64,000 nt of DNA, taken from Jaltomata sinuosa (lineage: Eukaryota; Streptophyta; Magnoliopsida; Solanales; Solanaceae). Both the position numbers and the translations under genes were made by a program. The notes below the pieces were generated by a model, which was given only the letters and a program-made list of their open reading frames with translations, was not told the DNA's origin and did no database searches. The number at the start of each line of letters is the position of its first letter. Within the stretch, counting starts at the first letter, position 1. Where the stretch lies: NCBI GenBank assembly GCA_003996215.1, contig QJPP01007582.1:123384-187383 (forward strand), given 5' to 3'. Of the stretch, positions 23,601 through 35,300 are shown one piece after another.

Positions 23601-24795
23601 TTATTGATGGACAGATTTAGAGGCAGCAAGCCTCTTAGGTAATTGTCTACTGATGGTAGATTATCTTTGTTGCCTTTTCCTCCTTTAGCCTTTGTTGTGG
23701 TTCCTTTAATCCTTTTCTCCTGTATAGGAGATAGGTCTCTATTTTTTAACACCTTTTGAACATGCTCTATCAAGTTATCATCACTGTTTGATTCATCCTC
23801 CTCTTTGTCAAAATCTTGTTTGTTTAATCCTGCTGTGTCTATTTGATGTATTTTATCTCCCATTGAATTTAACGTTATCCCCTTCATCTCCTCTATCAAC
23901 TTCCTATTCTAGCAAACCCTACTTCTTGAACTGTGTGTTTGTACCTGACTCTTTTGTTCTAGCTACTATATTGAGGTCTTCTTTTTTCATGTTTATAACT
24001 TTATTTTTCTCAACTGTGTTGACTTGTTGTTATGCGTAATCTGCGTTGTTCTTTTCTATCTCCTGGTCCTGCTAATTTTGTATATTGTTATCTTCTTGTG
24101 TTTCAATAGTTTTTCGATCTTTTGATTTTTGGATTTTCACTGCGAATTTCTGATCATATGATGTTTGAGCCTCCTCTGCTTGCTGATCAATATCTTTGTT
24201 GTTACCATTCTCCTTTGTGTGGTGTTGATGCTTATGTTGTCCTGCGAAGGATCTGGAAACCCAATCATTTGTTGATTCCCATCTAGTGGTTGTTTATCCT
24301 TAGTCACAGATGTGTTTGTCCATTTCTAATATTTCCACCTTTGCATTTTTGTTTTCTATTAATATGTTTCTCCATTTCCTCAAAATTTGCAAGTGTTGAG
24401 GTCCTTTCCACGAGCCGTAGAAGTAACTATGGTTCGTGGATTGGATTCATGATTTCTGAGCTAAAATATAGGTTGTGAATGACTTTCCAGAAGATAACAG
24501 GACGACTCGTGGAAACTTCCACGGGTCGTAGAAACCCCTCGTGGTTTCTGGGGAACTAGCTACCCTCAGTTTGGGTTCCACGAGTTGGTTTCATGACTCG
24601 TGGAAACATCCAAAGACCGTGAACCTGACTAGTGATTCTTAGACTTGAGGATGATCTGCAGGACTAGATTCATGATTCACTTGCACGAGTTATGGTTCTA
24701 ACCATGGCTCGTGAACTTGACTCGTGATTCCTGGAAGTTCTGAATTTTGCAGAGTTTCTAAGTTTAAAAGCTGAATTAAATTTCGGGGTGTTACA
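20648..24795 (-). repeat. 3' LTR of D, split by a LINE fragment
   Basis: It runs from TGTCACGCCCCGAG at the left to GGGGTGTTACA at 24795. Without the insert it is about 1.93 kb and matches 29839-31765. Small ORFs common to both copies (for example 20862-21170 and 30053-30343) simply reflect LTR identity. Confidence 0.88.
22178..24399 (-). mobile_element. L1-type LINE fragment, truncated at both ends
   Basis: The reverse strand 23335-23601 reads MKKILLWNIR and LMEPFKD, the N-terminus of a plant LINE endonuclease. 22145-22378 reads NGDNVSGPDGFTKK, the start of LINE reverse transcriptase (GPDGF motif). The stretch 23573-24400 upstream is acidic and Lys-rich and probably belongs to the linker or ORF1 side. 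The fragment stops just after the RT start (WDII and ITNMV in one frame), so the RT core, 3' UTR and poly(A) are missing. Compared with the other LTR of D, a few LTR bases are lost at the junction and I see no target duplication. Confidence 0.8.
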
Positions 24796-24829
24796 ATATC
24801 TCCCCCTTGGGATCATTCATCCTCGAATG
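24796..24829 (-). promoter_or_regulatory. Stem-loop and polypurine tract before the 3' LTR of D
   Basis: The element strand has CCAAGGGGGAGATATT next to the LTR. CATTCA-TCCT-CGAATG (forward strand, 24814-24829) is a stem with one mismatch, 18 nt away from the LTR start. Confidence 0.68.
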
Positions 24830-25026
24830 AAGTCTAGGCAAGGAAACTAGAGAGAAAACAGCCCAACCAAGCAACAAAATATGAAAACTGAAGAACAAGC
24901 ATGAAAACTAACTTTTCACATCAACACATAACTGAACTAACTTTGGAAAACATGACTGCATGCTAGGATCATGAGGAAAACTGATAGAATAGAATCAGAG
25001 GGACATACTAAGGAGAAACTATTACC

Positions 25027-26500
25027 TCAGGCTGAAACTGAATCAGAAGGAAAGAGATGGGGGTATTTGGCTTTCATGGCTTCTTCTCCTTCCCAAGTAG
25101 CTCCCTCAACTAGTTGATTTCTCCAAAGGACCTTCACTGAAGTGGCTTCTTTGTTTCTCAACCTCCAAATCTGATGATCAAGAATCTCCATGGGAAATTC
25201 CTCATAAGTAAGGCTATCTTTCACACTCACATCCTCCAAAGGAACAATCAAGGTCGGATCACCAACATACTTCTTCAACAAGGAGAAATAGAAAATAGAA
25301 TGTACTACTTCTAAATCTATTAGCAACTCCAACTCATAAGCAACACTACCAACTCTCCTCAGAATTCAATAAGGACCGACATAGCGGGGACTAAGTTTCC
25401 CTTTCTTACCAAATCTTATCACACCCTTCATGGGTGACACCTTCAGAAATACCCAATCATCAACCTCAAACTCCAACTATCTTCTCCTCACATCTGCATA
25501 TGATTTATGTCGACTCTGAGCAGTCTTCAACCTCTCCCTAATGATATGAACCTTGTCCATAGTCTCATGAACTGAATATGGACCAATCAATACTGCCTCA
25601 CCTAGCTCAAACCAACCAATAGGAGATCTACACCTCCGCCCATAAAGTGCCTCATAAGGAGCCATCTGGTACTAGAATAGAAGATGTTGTTGTAGGCAAA
25701 CTTGATAAGAGGTAAGTGATCATCCCAATTACCTTTGAAATCAATCACACAAGATCTCAACGTATCCTCCAAAGTTTGAATAGTACGCTCTGCCTGGCCA
25801 TCTGTCTGTGGGTGATAAGTTGTGCTAAGCTTAACCTGAGTACCAAGACCTTTCTGAAATGACTTCTAAAATTGGGATGTAAACTGAGTACCCCTATCTG
25901 AAATGATAGACAATGGAACACCATAAAATTTAACTACCTCCCGAATGTAAAGTCTGGCATAGTCCTCTGTTGAATCCATGGTCTTAATAGCCAAGAAGTG
26001 GGATGACTTAGTCATTCAGTCAACAATCACCCAAATAGAATCATGTTGCTTGTGAGTACGAGGCAAAGCTGTGATGAAATCCATATTGATTGCTTCCCAC
26101 TTCCAAGTAGGAAGATAAATATCTTGAGTCATACCATCCGGTCACTGATGCTCTACCTTCACTTGTTGATAGTTGGGATACTTAGCCACAAAACCTGTTA
26201 TATCCCTCTTCATGTCATTCCACCAATAGACTTAATGTAGGTCACAGTATATCTTTGTGGCACCAGGGTGAATAGAATACCTGGAGCTAGGAGCCTCTAT
26301 CAAAATCCGTTGTCTTAACCCATCTATGTCAGGAACACACAATCGACCCTAATATAGAAGCACACCATCTCTCACTTGGGAGAACACCTCAACACTTTGA
26401 TAATGGACTGCACCCTTCAACTGGTGCAAAATAGGATCAATGTCTTGCTTTTCTTTCACTTCAGCTACCAAAGATGATTCTGAACCATTCTGAACAATAA
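25027..26500 (-). pseudogene. Integrase with chromodomain of D
   Basis: The reverse-strand zinc-binding region near 26180-26300 has SSRYSIHPGATK and a CC pair changed to Tyr residues. The core keeps Asp in MDFITALPRT, Asp in [11 protein letters not shown] and Glu in GQAERTI. The C-terminal part 25027-25332 contains VHSIFYFSLLKKYVGDPT and the chromodomain (YEEFPMEILDHQ, VLWRN, ATWEGEE). Stops and a frame change near 25670 break it. Nearly the same protein as in B, K and E. Confidence 0.85.
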
Positions 26501-26507
26501 CACCACC

Positions 26508-28025
26508 TTATGTAGAATCTATAAGGCAAACTTCTAATCGATCAAGTTGATGAACATCCTTGGCTAATTCCTTCTTCCCGTCCTCAATCGAAGACACACT
26601 ACTCATGGACAACCTACTAAGTGCATCCACCATGACATTGGCCTTAACCGGATGGTAAAGCACATTCATATCATAATCCTTAAAAAGCTCAAGCCATCTC
26701 CTTTGATGAAGATTCAATTCCTTTTAAGTGAACACATACTAAAGACTCTTATGATTGGTGAACACATCCATATGAACACCATATAAGTAGTGTCTCCAAA
26801 TCTTCAAAGCAAAAACCACGACCGCTAACTCAAGATCATGAGTAGGGTAGTTCCTCACATAAATCTTAAGTTGTCTCGAAGCATAAGCAATCACCTTTCC
26901 ATGCTGCATCAACACATAACCCAAACCAATCCTAGAAGTATCACAATACACAACAAAGTCATCTAGGCCCTCGGGTAGAGCCAACACTGGGGTTGTGGTC
27001 AATCTAGTCTTCAATTCCTAAAAGTTCTACTCATATAGATCATACCACTAAAATTTAACCTTCTTCTGAGTCAACCGAGTCAATGGGGTAGCAATGGAAG
27101 AAAACCCCTCCACAAATCTCTGGTAGTAACCAGCCAAACCCAAAAAGCTCCTAATATCATATGGGAACGTGGGTCTAGGACTATTCTTTACTGCCTCAAT
27201 CTTTTGAGAATCAACTCGAATACCATCTCTAGTCACAATATAACCCAGAAAAGCAACAGACTGCATCCAAAACTCACACTTGCTAAACTTAGAAAATAAC
27301 TGTCGATCCTTTAGAGTTTGCACCACAACTATCAAATAGTCCGCATGCTCCTCCTTACTCTGTGAATAGATAAGAATATCATCAATGAAAACAATCACAA
27401 ACATATCCAAATATTATTTGAACACACAGTTCATCAAATCCATAAAAGGTGCAGGAGCATTTGTCAGACCAAAAGACATAACCACAAATTCATAATGACC
27501 ATACCAAGTTTTTAAAGGCTGTCTTCGGGATGTCACACCCTCTAACTCTGAGCTGATGATAACCGGATCTAAGGTCGATCTAGGAGAAGTAACTGCATCC
27601 TGAAGCTGATCAAACAAGTCATCAATCCTAGGAATGGGATACTTATTCTTGATTGTAACCTTGTTCAACTAACGGTAGTTGATACACATTCTGAGGGAAC
27701 TATATTTATTCCGCACGAATAAAACTGGAGCACCTCATGGAGAGATGCTAGGTAAAATAAAATCCTTATCAAGGAGGTCTTTCAACTGATCCTTTAATTC
27801 CTTAAACTCCACGGGAGCCATTCTATAAGGAAGAATAGAGATAGGATGCGTATCTGAAAGAAGATCTATTCCTAAGTCAATCCCTCGCTCGGGAGGGACT
27901 ACGGGCAAATCTTGGGGAAACACTTCTGGAAGCCCATTCATAATAGGGACTGACAGGAGAGATAGAGTTTCGGACTCTGTGCCAAGAACCCAAACTATAT
28001 GATAAATATAACCCTTAGAAATCAT
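26508..28025 (-). pseudogene. Reverse transcriptase and RNase H of D
   Basis: The linker [22 protein letters not shown] starts near 28025. RT includes [18 protein letters not shown], a frameshifted stretch near 27560-27600, then [26 protein letters not shown] near 27390 (catalytic DD kept) and [16 protein letters not shown]. RNase H has [13 protein letters not shown] and [14 protein letters not shown], while TNHKSL has Asn for the usual Asp. Stops lie near 27730, 27413, 27040 and 26720. Confidence 0.86.
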
Positions 28026-28029
28026 CTTC

Positions 28030-28490
28030 CTAGCCTTAAGATATGAAATGACCCTTCGAGGATGGAGGACTACCCTGCCACTCTAAGACGGGTTCATTTG
28101 GAAACTTGAAATTGACAACTCGAGTACGACAATCAACCGAGGCATAACATGTATACAACTAATCTATACCAAGAATAACATCAAAATCAGTCATCTCCAA
28201 CTCTACTAGATCCGCTGAAGTGACTCTATGAAGGACTGAGATAGGGCAATTTCAGTAGATTCTTTTGGCTAGGACTGACTCACCAACAGGAGTAGAAACA
28301 CAAAAGGGTTCTAAGGGCTGATCAGGACTAATCTCAAACTTGCAAGCAACATAAGGGGTCACAAAAGATAAAGAGGCACTGGGGTCCAATAAAGCATACA
28401 CATCGAGAGGGAATACTTTCTACATACCAGTAATAATATCCGCTAAACTCTCCTGGTTTTGGCGAGAGGACATGGCATAAAGGCAATTTT
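28030..28490 (-). pseudogene. Protease domain of D, active-site Gly lost
   Basis: The reverse strand reads YALLDPSASLSFVTP at the active site, where relatives have DPGAS: the Gly has become Ser, a G-to-A change. VILGID follows with a stop in place of the Trp codon. The surrounding residues (ADLVELEMTDF, CRTRVVNFKFPNE) match the protease of B. Confidence 0.8.
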
Positions 28491-29609
28491 GGCATTGACC
28501 AACTGAACTAGAAGCATTGCTCTGTTGGGCTGGTCGACCTCCTGGGTCTTCTAGGGCAGAATGAGTCCTGTTACCTCCCTGTCCCTTCTTAGCTAAAGAG
28601 AAATTCTTAATCTTATGTCCAACCTGACCACACCCAAAGCATCCACCTGAACCAGCTAAACACTCACCAAGATGACTTCTACCATATTTGTTGCAAGTAG
28701 GGTAAGGAGTCCCCTTTGCAATATTTTACTATGAATAGGAACATGCTCCTCTACCAGTCTGATCATGACGGGGCCTAGGGACCTGGGTAGGAGCACTAGC
28801 TGAAGAATGAATGGGTTCTGATGATTTCTTCTGAAACAAAGAGCGATGTCCACCTTCGGACCTCTGATGGTTAAAACCTAAACTTTCTGATCTAACCCTC
28901 TTGTTCTCCCTTGCCATTTCCCTCAACTTGTCTCCCTCAATCTGGTGGGCATGAGTCATAAGTCGAGAAATATCCATATCACCCAAAAGCATAGCAGACC
29001 AACACTCCTTATTTACCAAGTCTGACACTCCATAAATGTACTTACTTATCTCATCCCTCAGGTCAGGCATCATGGAAGAAGCATTCCAAGAAAGCAGGGT
29101 GAACTTCAACCCGTACTCCTGAACCGACATAGAACCTTGCCTCAAATTCATGAACTCTTTGGCCTTAGCCTCCCTCAACTCTCTAGGGAAGAACCGGTCA
29201 ATAAAAGCCCCCTCAAAACATTCCCAAGTCATAGGGACCACATCCCTAGCCCTAACATCTTTCCACTAAGTATACCAAATATGAGCTACATCCTTAAGGT
29301 GATAGGAAGCTAGCTCAATACCATCAATACCAATCACCTGCATCACACTAAATATCTTCTTCACCTCATCCATGAAATTTTATGGATCCTCACAAACTTT
29401 AGAACCCCAGAACTCAAGTAGGTTCATGCAAATGAAGTCTTGAACTCGGGCTGCAACTCCACCTTTGGGTGGATGGGGATAGGAGCCTGCTAATTGCCCT
29501 AAGCAGCCATAGTCTGAGCTAACATATGAATAACATTCCTGAACTTCGCATTTGTGACCTCGGGGTTTAGAATTGGAGGATCATTATTTAGGGTGGCTCT
29601 GTGAGGCAT
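28490..29609 (-). pseudogene. gag of D
   Basis: It starts at ATG 29609 on the reverse strand (MPHRATLNNDPPILNPE), with stops after about 42 residues and a frame change near 29425. The open part 28729-29241 holds the gag core: FEGAFIDRFFPRELREAKAKEF, LRQGSMSVQEYGLKF, GDMDISRLMTHAHQ. The zinc knuckle lies around 28610-28660 in a shifted frame. Same family as gag of B. Confidence 0.83.
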
Positions 29610-29738
29610 GGCACGACAGGAGGCATAATTTGAAATGCATAAAGAATAGATTAGAGGAGTAATAGAGTTAAAACTCTATCACACAATATTGATAATGAAA
29701 GAAGTGAAGTTCTTCCAAAGACACCTCGTAGCTTTCCA

Positions 29739-29770
29739 CTCATGAGTGTGGCGCGCTTCATACACATGAA
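29739..29770 (-). promoter_or_regulatory. Leader hairpin with self-complementary loop (candidate dimerisation site, D)
   Basis: On the element strand TTCATGTGTATG pairs with CACACTCATGAG around the 8-nt loop AAGCGCGC (forward 29751-29758), with two mismatches in twelve positions. Position relative to primer site and gag is the same as in B and L. Confidence 0.52.
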
Positions 29771-29822
29771 AGAGACTCTACTTGATGCGGCTTTCAGACA
29801 ACCTAGGACTCCTGAACCTGAG

Positions 29823-29834
29823 GCTATGATACCA
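29823..29834 (-). promoter_or_regulatory. Primer-binding site of D (tRNA-iMet)
   Basis: The reverse strand reads TGGTATCATAGC, four bases from the LTR end, one base away from the initiator tRNA complement. Confidence 0.83.
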
Positions 29835-29838
29835 AGTT

Positions 29839-31765
29839 TGTCACACCCCGAGACTAACCCCTAGGCATAACACGGGACTCGAGACCACAAGTGCCCCAAG
29901 TTAACCCTTGGTCATAGCATACTCAGATAAAGACAAGGAAACATAGAAGAAGTATACTTAATAAAGATAGGAAACCATAACTAAATAGGAATAAGGTCTA
30001 AGAAATACCAAATCCAAAACACAGAATACAAGTCTAGATATGTCTGAAGCCTCTAAACTGTCATAAAGAGTTGATGGGACAAGACCCCAACTAAATCAAA
30101 AATCCAAAGAAAGAACGTGAAAGTAACTAGCATAACTATGGTCCTCGAATGATAAGGACTCACCAACAGAAGTCTGGATGACTGGCGATGACTAGTAATG
30201 AGCCTGACCAATAGAGCCTGAATCTGCATCATGATAGGATGCAGCGCAAAATATGCGTCAGTACTATAAGATGTACTGAATATGTGAGATATGCATGAAT
30301 ATGGTAAAATTGTAAACATATTAAAACTGGTTTCATGCATCACAAGAGAAATTATAAGTAAACATCATAATTTGAACATAAACTAAGAAATAGAAGAGCA
30401 TAAGACTTAAAGCCTTCATACGGGAGTTTCTCATAATCAACATAAACCATTATGAGCTATATGGAGTCCAGTGCTATACACCCACACCGAACAAGGTTGT
30501 CCTAACTATCCAAGGTTAGAACCATATCTATCAGGATCCTATCATAAGCCACAGAGGGTAACCTAAGGTGGTAACGTATTTTGGACTTAGGTTATCTAGA
30601 ACCCACGTCGCTCGGTGCTAAATACTACTCCTAAAACATACATATAGCTCAATTTATACTTGTGACATATCTAATGCCAAATTTATTTGAAAAGCATAAG
30701 GACATATCTAATGTCATGCAATTTACATATCATAAGTCTTAAAACTTAGCATATCCATAGTCCCAAAACATACTTTTCTTTCTAAATCCATAACTTGAAT
30801 AACTAGGCATGCAATTTCATAATACATAAAGTCATGTTATCTAAACATGCCAATTTTTACTAAAAAACATGCAAATTAATGGAATCATTCTAGAAATCAT
30901 CTTTAAAGCATGGGATTTTGAAATCAATTATGAAACCTCAACTAAATCATAGATAAGTAATGAGAAACCATGAATTGATGCCTAAAAACTGAACCCATAA
31001 GTTTTCCCAATTTAGGTAAGAACCCTAATTTCATAAATTGATAATTCAAAGTAAAACATGGGGTTTTAGGCATAAGGTGAAAGGAATCCCTTATTGAATA
31101 CCCACATACCTTATTGAAGCTTGCTTGATCTAAGATGAAAAGAATTGGAGACTTGAACTTGGAGCTTGAGACTTGGAGTTGATGAAGTTCTTTTCCTCTT
31201 TTGGTAGATGAATGAGGAGTAATGAAAGACTTAGGCTAATAGGAGTAGGAACCCTACTAAAAGTGGCCAAAATGACCTCACTTAAGAGTTAAAAGGGTAG
31301 GTAATTATATAAATATCCTTGGGATTTAATTTAGAAAAACTGGATTTAAAACTCGACTACAAGTTCCACGGGTCCTTTCCACGAGCCGTAGAAGTAACCA
31401 CGGTTCGTGGATTAGAGTCGTGATTTTTGAGCTAAAAGATAGGCTACAAATGACTTTCCACGAGATAATAGGATGACTCATGGAAACTTCCATGGGTCGT
31501 AGAAACCCCTCGTGGTTTTTGGGGAACTGGCTACCCTCCGTCTGGGTTTCACGAGTGGTTTCATGACTCGTGGAACCATCCACAGACCGTGAATCTGGAT
31601 CGTAGTTATCAGGACTGAGGATGATCTGTAAGACTGGATTCATGAGTCACTTCCATGACTTGTGGTTCTAACCATGGCTCGTGAACTTGACTCGTGATTC
31701 CTGAAATTTCTGAATTTTGCAAAGTTTCTAAGTTTAAAAGTTGAATCAAATTCTGGGGTGTTACA
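29839..31765 (-). repeat. 5' LTR of D (1927 bp)
   Basis: On the element strand it starts TGTAACACCCCAG at 31765 and ends CGGGGTGTGACA at 29839. U3 (about 31690 down to 31365) holds many copies of words such as CCACGAACCGTGG and TTCCACGAGTCATG. A TATA-like TTTATATAA follows near 31300. Confidence 0.88.
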
Positions 31766-32557
31766 CAAACCAAAGAGAACAAAAAGGGAATTTAAAGGAA
31801 TTTAATCAGAAATTAGCAAGGAACTTACCGGATTAAGGCCGGAAAAATGGTGATAAAGCAATGATAATCTTACTCCAAGAATTTGGTGAGCAAAGGTGAA
31901 TAAAATGGAGGTTGGGAGCTGGTTACAATGGAGGAATGAAGTTGGTTTCAAATTAATTGAAAAGGGAAGAAGAAGCCAACTTAAAGTTACCAGCGATGCC
32001 TATGCGTACGTGGTAGGGTGCTGCCTATACCGCCCATGCGTATGCGGCCGACACAGGTGCACGTGTAGGCTAGGCGTTGGCCAGGCCAGGCCACCACGCA
32101 CGCGGCCATCCGCATGCGGCCCAGGCGTCACCTAGGCAAAGGCCAAGCAAAGGGGGCAGCTGGCATACTGCTCTGTGGACGCGGCCAAGCCCCTGCGTGA
32201 GTGATGGCCTGCTGGTGCCATGCCAGCAACCAGCTGCCATCAAAAACTTTTACTCCAATGAACCCTCGGGAACACATCCGAGGTCTCGCGTACATAAATG
32301 AGCTAAGCTATTCGACAAAAAATAGCATTCCAGACTCAACAGAATTGATTGAAATCCCAACAGAGGTTGATTTAATGAAAAGTGAGCCCCACGCCCAAAA
32401 ACCAACTTTAGTACAATCTTTCCAAAATGGAATACCAAGGCCTAAAACGAGTCTGTAAGCCTCGATACCCAAACCAAAGATTCCCCTAGCCCAAAGTCAA
32501 TATTTCGGAGCTAATAGCGCTGTCAGAATTTCCATCCGAGGTCGTCTTCTGTGAATG
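31766..32557 (-). repeat. 5' LTR of C, 5' portion, with GC-rich palindromes
   Basis: It resumes after D with the target copy CAAAC. A GC- and CpG-rich block at about 32000-32200 contains CCGCATGCGG at 32110-32119 and related words, unlike the AT-rich surroundings. 32195-32557 matches the pieces of the other LTR at 3336-3598 and 12640-12740. It is broken at about 32557, about 355 bp short of the expected LTR start. ORFs here (for example 32077-32301) are accidents of high GC. Confidence 0.72.
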
Positions 32558-32559
32558 TC

Positions 32560-33840
32560 AAGCTACCTTTTCTGATAAAGATTCAACTTTTTCTAGGTGA
32601 ACACATACTGGAGGCTATTATGATCTGTGAACACGTCCACATGGACACCATACAAGTAGTGTCTCCATATCTTCAAGGCAAAAACAATTGTTGTAAGCTC
32701 AAGGTCATGAGTCGGATAGTTCTTCTCATGATTCTTAAGTTGTCGGAGGCATAAGCAATGATCTTACCATTCTGCATAATAACACAGCCCAAGACAACTC
32801 TGGATGCATCACAATAAACCATAAAACCATCCAACCCTTCTAGTAGAGTCAAAACTGCAATTGTAGTCAACCTGGTCTTCAACTCTATGAAGTTTTTCTC
32901 ACATTCGTCTGACCACTGGAAGTTAACCTTTTTCTAGGTCAATCTGGTCAATGGGGCAGCTATGGATGAGAATCTCTTAACAAATCTCCTGTAGTTACCA
33001 GCCAAACCCAAAAAGCTCCTAATGTCTATTGGAGAAGTGGGTCTAGGCCAATCCTTAACTACCTCTATCTTCTGTGAATCAACACGGATGCCCTCACTAG
33101 ACACCACATGACCAAGGAAGGCAACTGATTTCAATCAAAACATACACTTGATGAACTTTGTGAATAATTGGTGATCCTAGAGAGTTTGCAGCACGACTCT
33201 CAAATGATTTGAATGCTCATCTTCGCTTAGAGAATATACAAGTGTATCATCAATGAAGATAATAATGAACATGTCCAAATACTGCTTGACCACCATATTC
33301 ATCAAATCCATAAAAGTTGCAAGAATATTCATTAGTCCAACAGACATAACTATAAATTCATAGTGACCATACCTAGTTCAGAATGCAGTCTTCGAAATGT
33401 TAGTCTCTGATTCTGAGTTGATGATAATCAAATCTGAGGTCAATCTTTGAGAAGCAACTGGCACCTTAAAGCTAGTCAAACAAGTCATTAATCCTGGGGA
33501 TGGGATACTTATTCTTGATTGTGACCTTGTTCAACTGACGATAGTCGATGCACATCCTAAGAGAATCATCTTTCTTACACACGAAAAGCACTGGAGCACC
33601 CCATTGAGAGATGCTGGGTCTGATGAAGCCCTTATTTAGAAGGTCTTTTAGTTGTTCCTTCAACTCATTAAGCTTAGCCGGAGCCATTCTGTAAGGAGGA
33701 ATTAAGATAGGTTGGGTATCTAGAAGGAGATCTATTCCAAAGTCGATTTCCCTTTCAGGAGGAACTCCGGGAAGATCTTATGGAAATACTTCTGAAAACT
33801 CACTGACCACATGGAGTGACTGGAGAGTTGGGGTCTCAGA
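32560..33840 (-). pseudogene. Reverse transcriptase and truncated RNase H of E
   Basis: Reverse-strand frames include [57 protein letters not shown] near 33255 (catalytic pair kept), [15 protein letters not shown] and [18 protein letters not shown]. RNase H has YCDASRVVLGCV and FTDHNSL, then ends near 32562 at the point where relatives read QRRWLELLKDY. Several stops are present. Confidence 0.83.
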
Positions 33841-34330
33841 ATCTGAATCCTTAACCCAACAAAGATGATAGATACACCCTTTGGAAATCAATTTTCTGGC
33901 ATTAAGGTAGGAGACAAATCGACCTACAAGTACTGAGGTACTACCCTTCCATTCTAAGATTGGTTCATTTGAAAACTAGAATCGTACTACCCTGGTTCTA
34001 TGATCAACTGAGGCATAATAGGAATGTAATCAATCCATGCCTAGAATAATGTCAAAGTCGGTCATTTATAACTCTATGAGATCGGCTAAAGTGACTTTCT
34101 AAGAGATAGTGACCAGACAATTTCAGTATACCCATCTAGCTATGAATGAATCACCAACTAGAATAGAGACTGAGAGGGTTTATAGGAGGATTTCTAGATG
34201 GACACTGAAATCTAGTGCTATATAGGAAGTCACAAAAGAAATTATGGCTTTGGGATCTAACAATACATAAATATCAAGATGGAAAACTCATAACGTATCC
34301 ATGACCACATCAGAAGAATCCTCCTGGTCT
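33841..34330 (-). pseudogene. Protease domain of E, active site damaged
   Basis: The active-site loop reads YVLLDPKAIISFVTSYIA near 34250, Lys replacing the Gly of DPGA. Further on are TDFDIILGMD followed by a stop, and SVDHRTRVVRF. Several stop codons interrupt it. Confidence 0.74.
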
Positions 34331-35300
34331 TGTCGAGTTTGAAGAGCATAGAGTCTGTTCTAGCGTTAACCGCCACCTGCACTAGATAAGGCACCCTACT
34401 AAATTGGACGACCTACTGTAAAGTTAGCCTGATTCTGTTGACAAGTATCTCTGCCCCTCTGTGAAACTACTAGGAAATCCTTCATCCTGTGACCTGATTT
34501 ACCACATCAAAAATAGTTCCCACTACCTGCCATGCACTCACTTGGGTGGTTCCTACCATACTTCTTGAAAACTGGATGAGTGCACCCACTAGTGACAGTA
34601 CCATGGGACTTAGAGCCTGGTGCCCTATCCCGCTGATCCTATATGAACTTGGGCACTAGGGCACTAGCAGAAGATGGGGCTGGAGCTGAATATTTCTAGC
34701 AGAATTGAGAGCGGTTACCACCATCTGACCACTGCTGATAATAAATGAAGTCACCTATTCTAGCCCTCTTGTTGTCTCTTCCCTTTGATTTGATCTTTTC
34801 CTCCTCAATCTGCTAGGCATGAGTCATCAACCTAAATATGTCCATCTCTTTCACCAGCACAGCCATTCTACATTCATTGACCACATCATCTGAGATACTG
34901 ACACAAACTTATTCGTCTAAGCTCTAGGGTCAGCTACCATTATTGTAGCATACTTGGACAGTTGAGTAAACTTGAGAGAATACTTCTTCACCCTCATATC
35001 ATTCTACTTCAAGTTGATGAACTCTTGAACTTTGGCTTCCCTGAGTCCAAGTGGGAAAAACCTGTCCAAAAATGCATTCTTGAAGAGATTCCAATCCACT
35101 GGGCCTGCATTTATACCACGAGACTCCTTCCATTGTTGAAACCAGGTATGATCCACTCCTTTCAACTGATAAGCGGCTAACTCTACACTCTCAACTGGGG
35201 TGACACCCATAATCTCTGTCACCTTCTGAATGTCCTTAAGCAATTCTTGTGGATCCTTCTCAGACTTTGAACTATGGAATTCTGAAGGATTCATCCGAGT
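34331..35300 (-). pseudogene. gag of E
   Basis: Open from 35294 with MNPSEFHSSKSEKDPQE, then VESVELAAYQLKGVDHTWF, FKNAFLDRFFPLGLREAKVQEF. It continues in broken frames to a zinc-knuckle remnant near 34480-34520 (CGKSGHRMKDF, last Cys lost). The usual N-terminal 60-70 codons are missing. Confidence 0.8.

Larger units (their letters stand above)
20648..31765 (-). mobile_element. Tekay/Del-type chromovirus D, complete but decayed
   Basis: A full reverse-strand element inside the 5' LTR of C: 5' LTR 29839-31765, primer site, gag, protease, RT/RNase H, integrase/chromodomain, purine tract and 3' LTR 20648-24795. The flanks are TAAAC (20643-20647) and CAAAC (31766-31770), a target duplication with one change. 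The 3' LTR is swollen by a 2.2-kb LINE fragment. Many stops interrupt gag and pol. Confidence 0.9.
3336..32557 (-). mobile_element. Chromovirus C (old, interrupted by B and D)
   Basis: C reads right to left. Its own parts are 5' LTR pieces (31766-32557 and 18335-20647), leader, gag, protease, RT/RNase H, integrase with chromodomain (13180-18334) and 3' LTR pieces (12625-13095 and 3336-3598). B interrupts the 3' LTR and D the 5' LTR. The two LTR copies share the block beginning GATGGCCTG near 3341 and 32203, and the block near 12640-12740 and 32455-32557, which shows they belong together. Adding the pieces gives an LTR of about 3.4 kb. The left part of its 3' LTR lies beyond A and outside the window; the right end is broken where E begins. 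Confidence 0.75.

Noticed and set aside
32077..32458. GC-rich ORFs as a host gene
   Set aside because: The region is inside the LTR of C and matches the other LTR copy; no homologous protein motif is visible.
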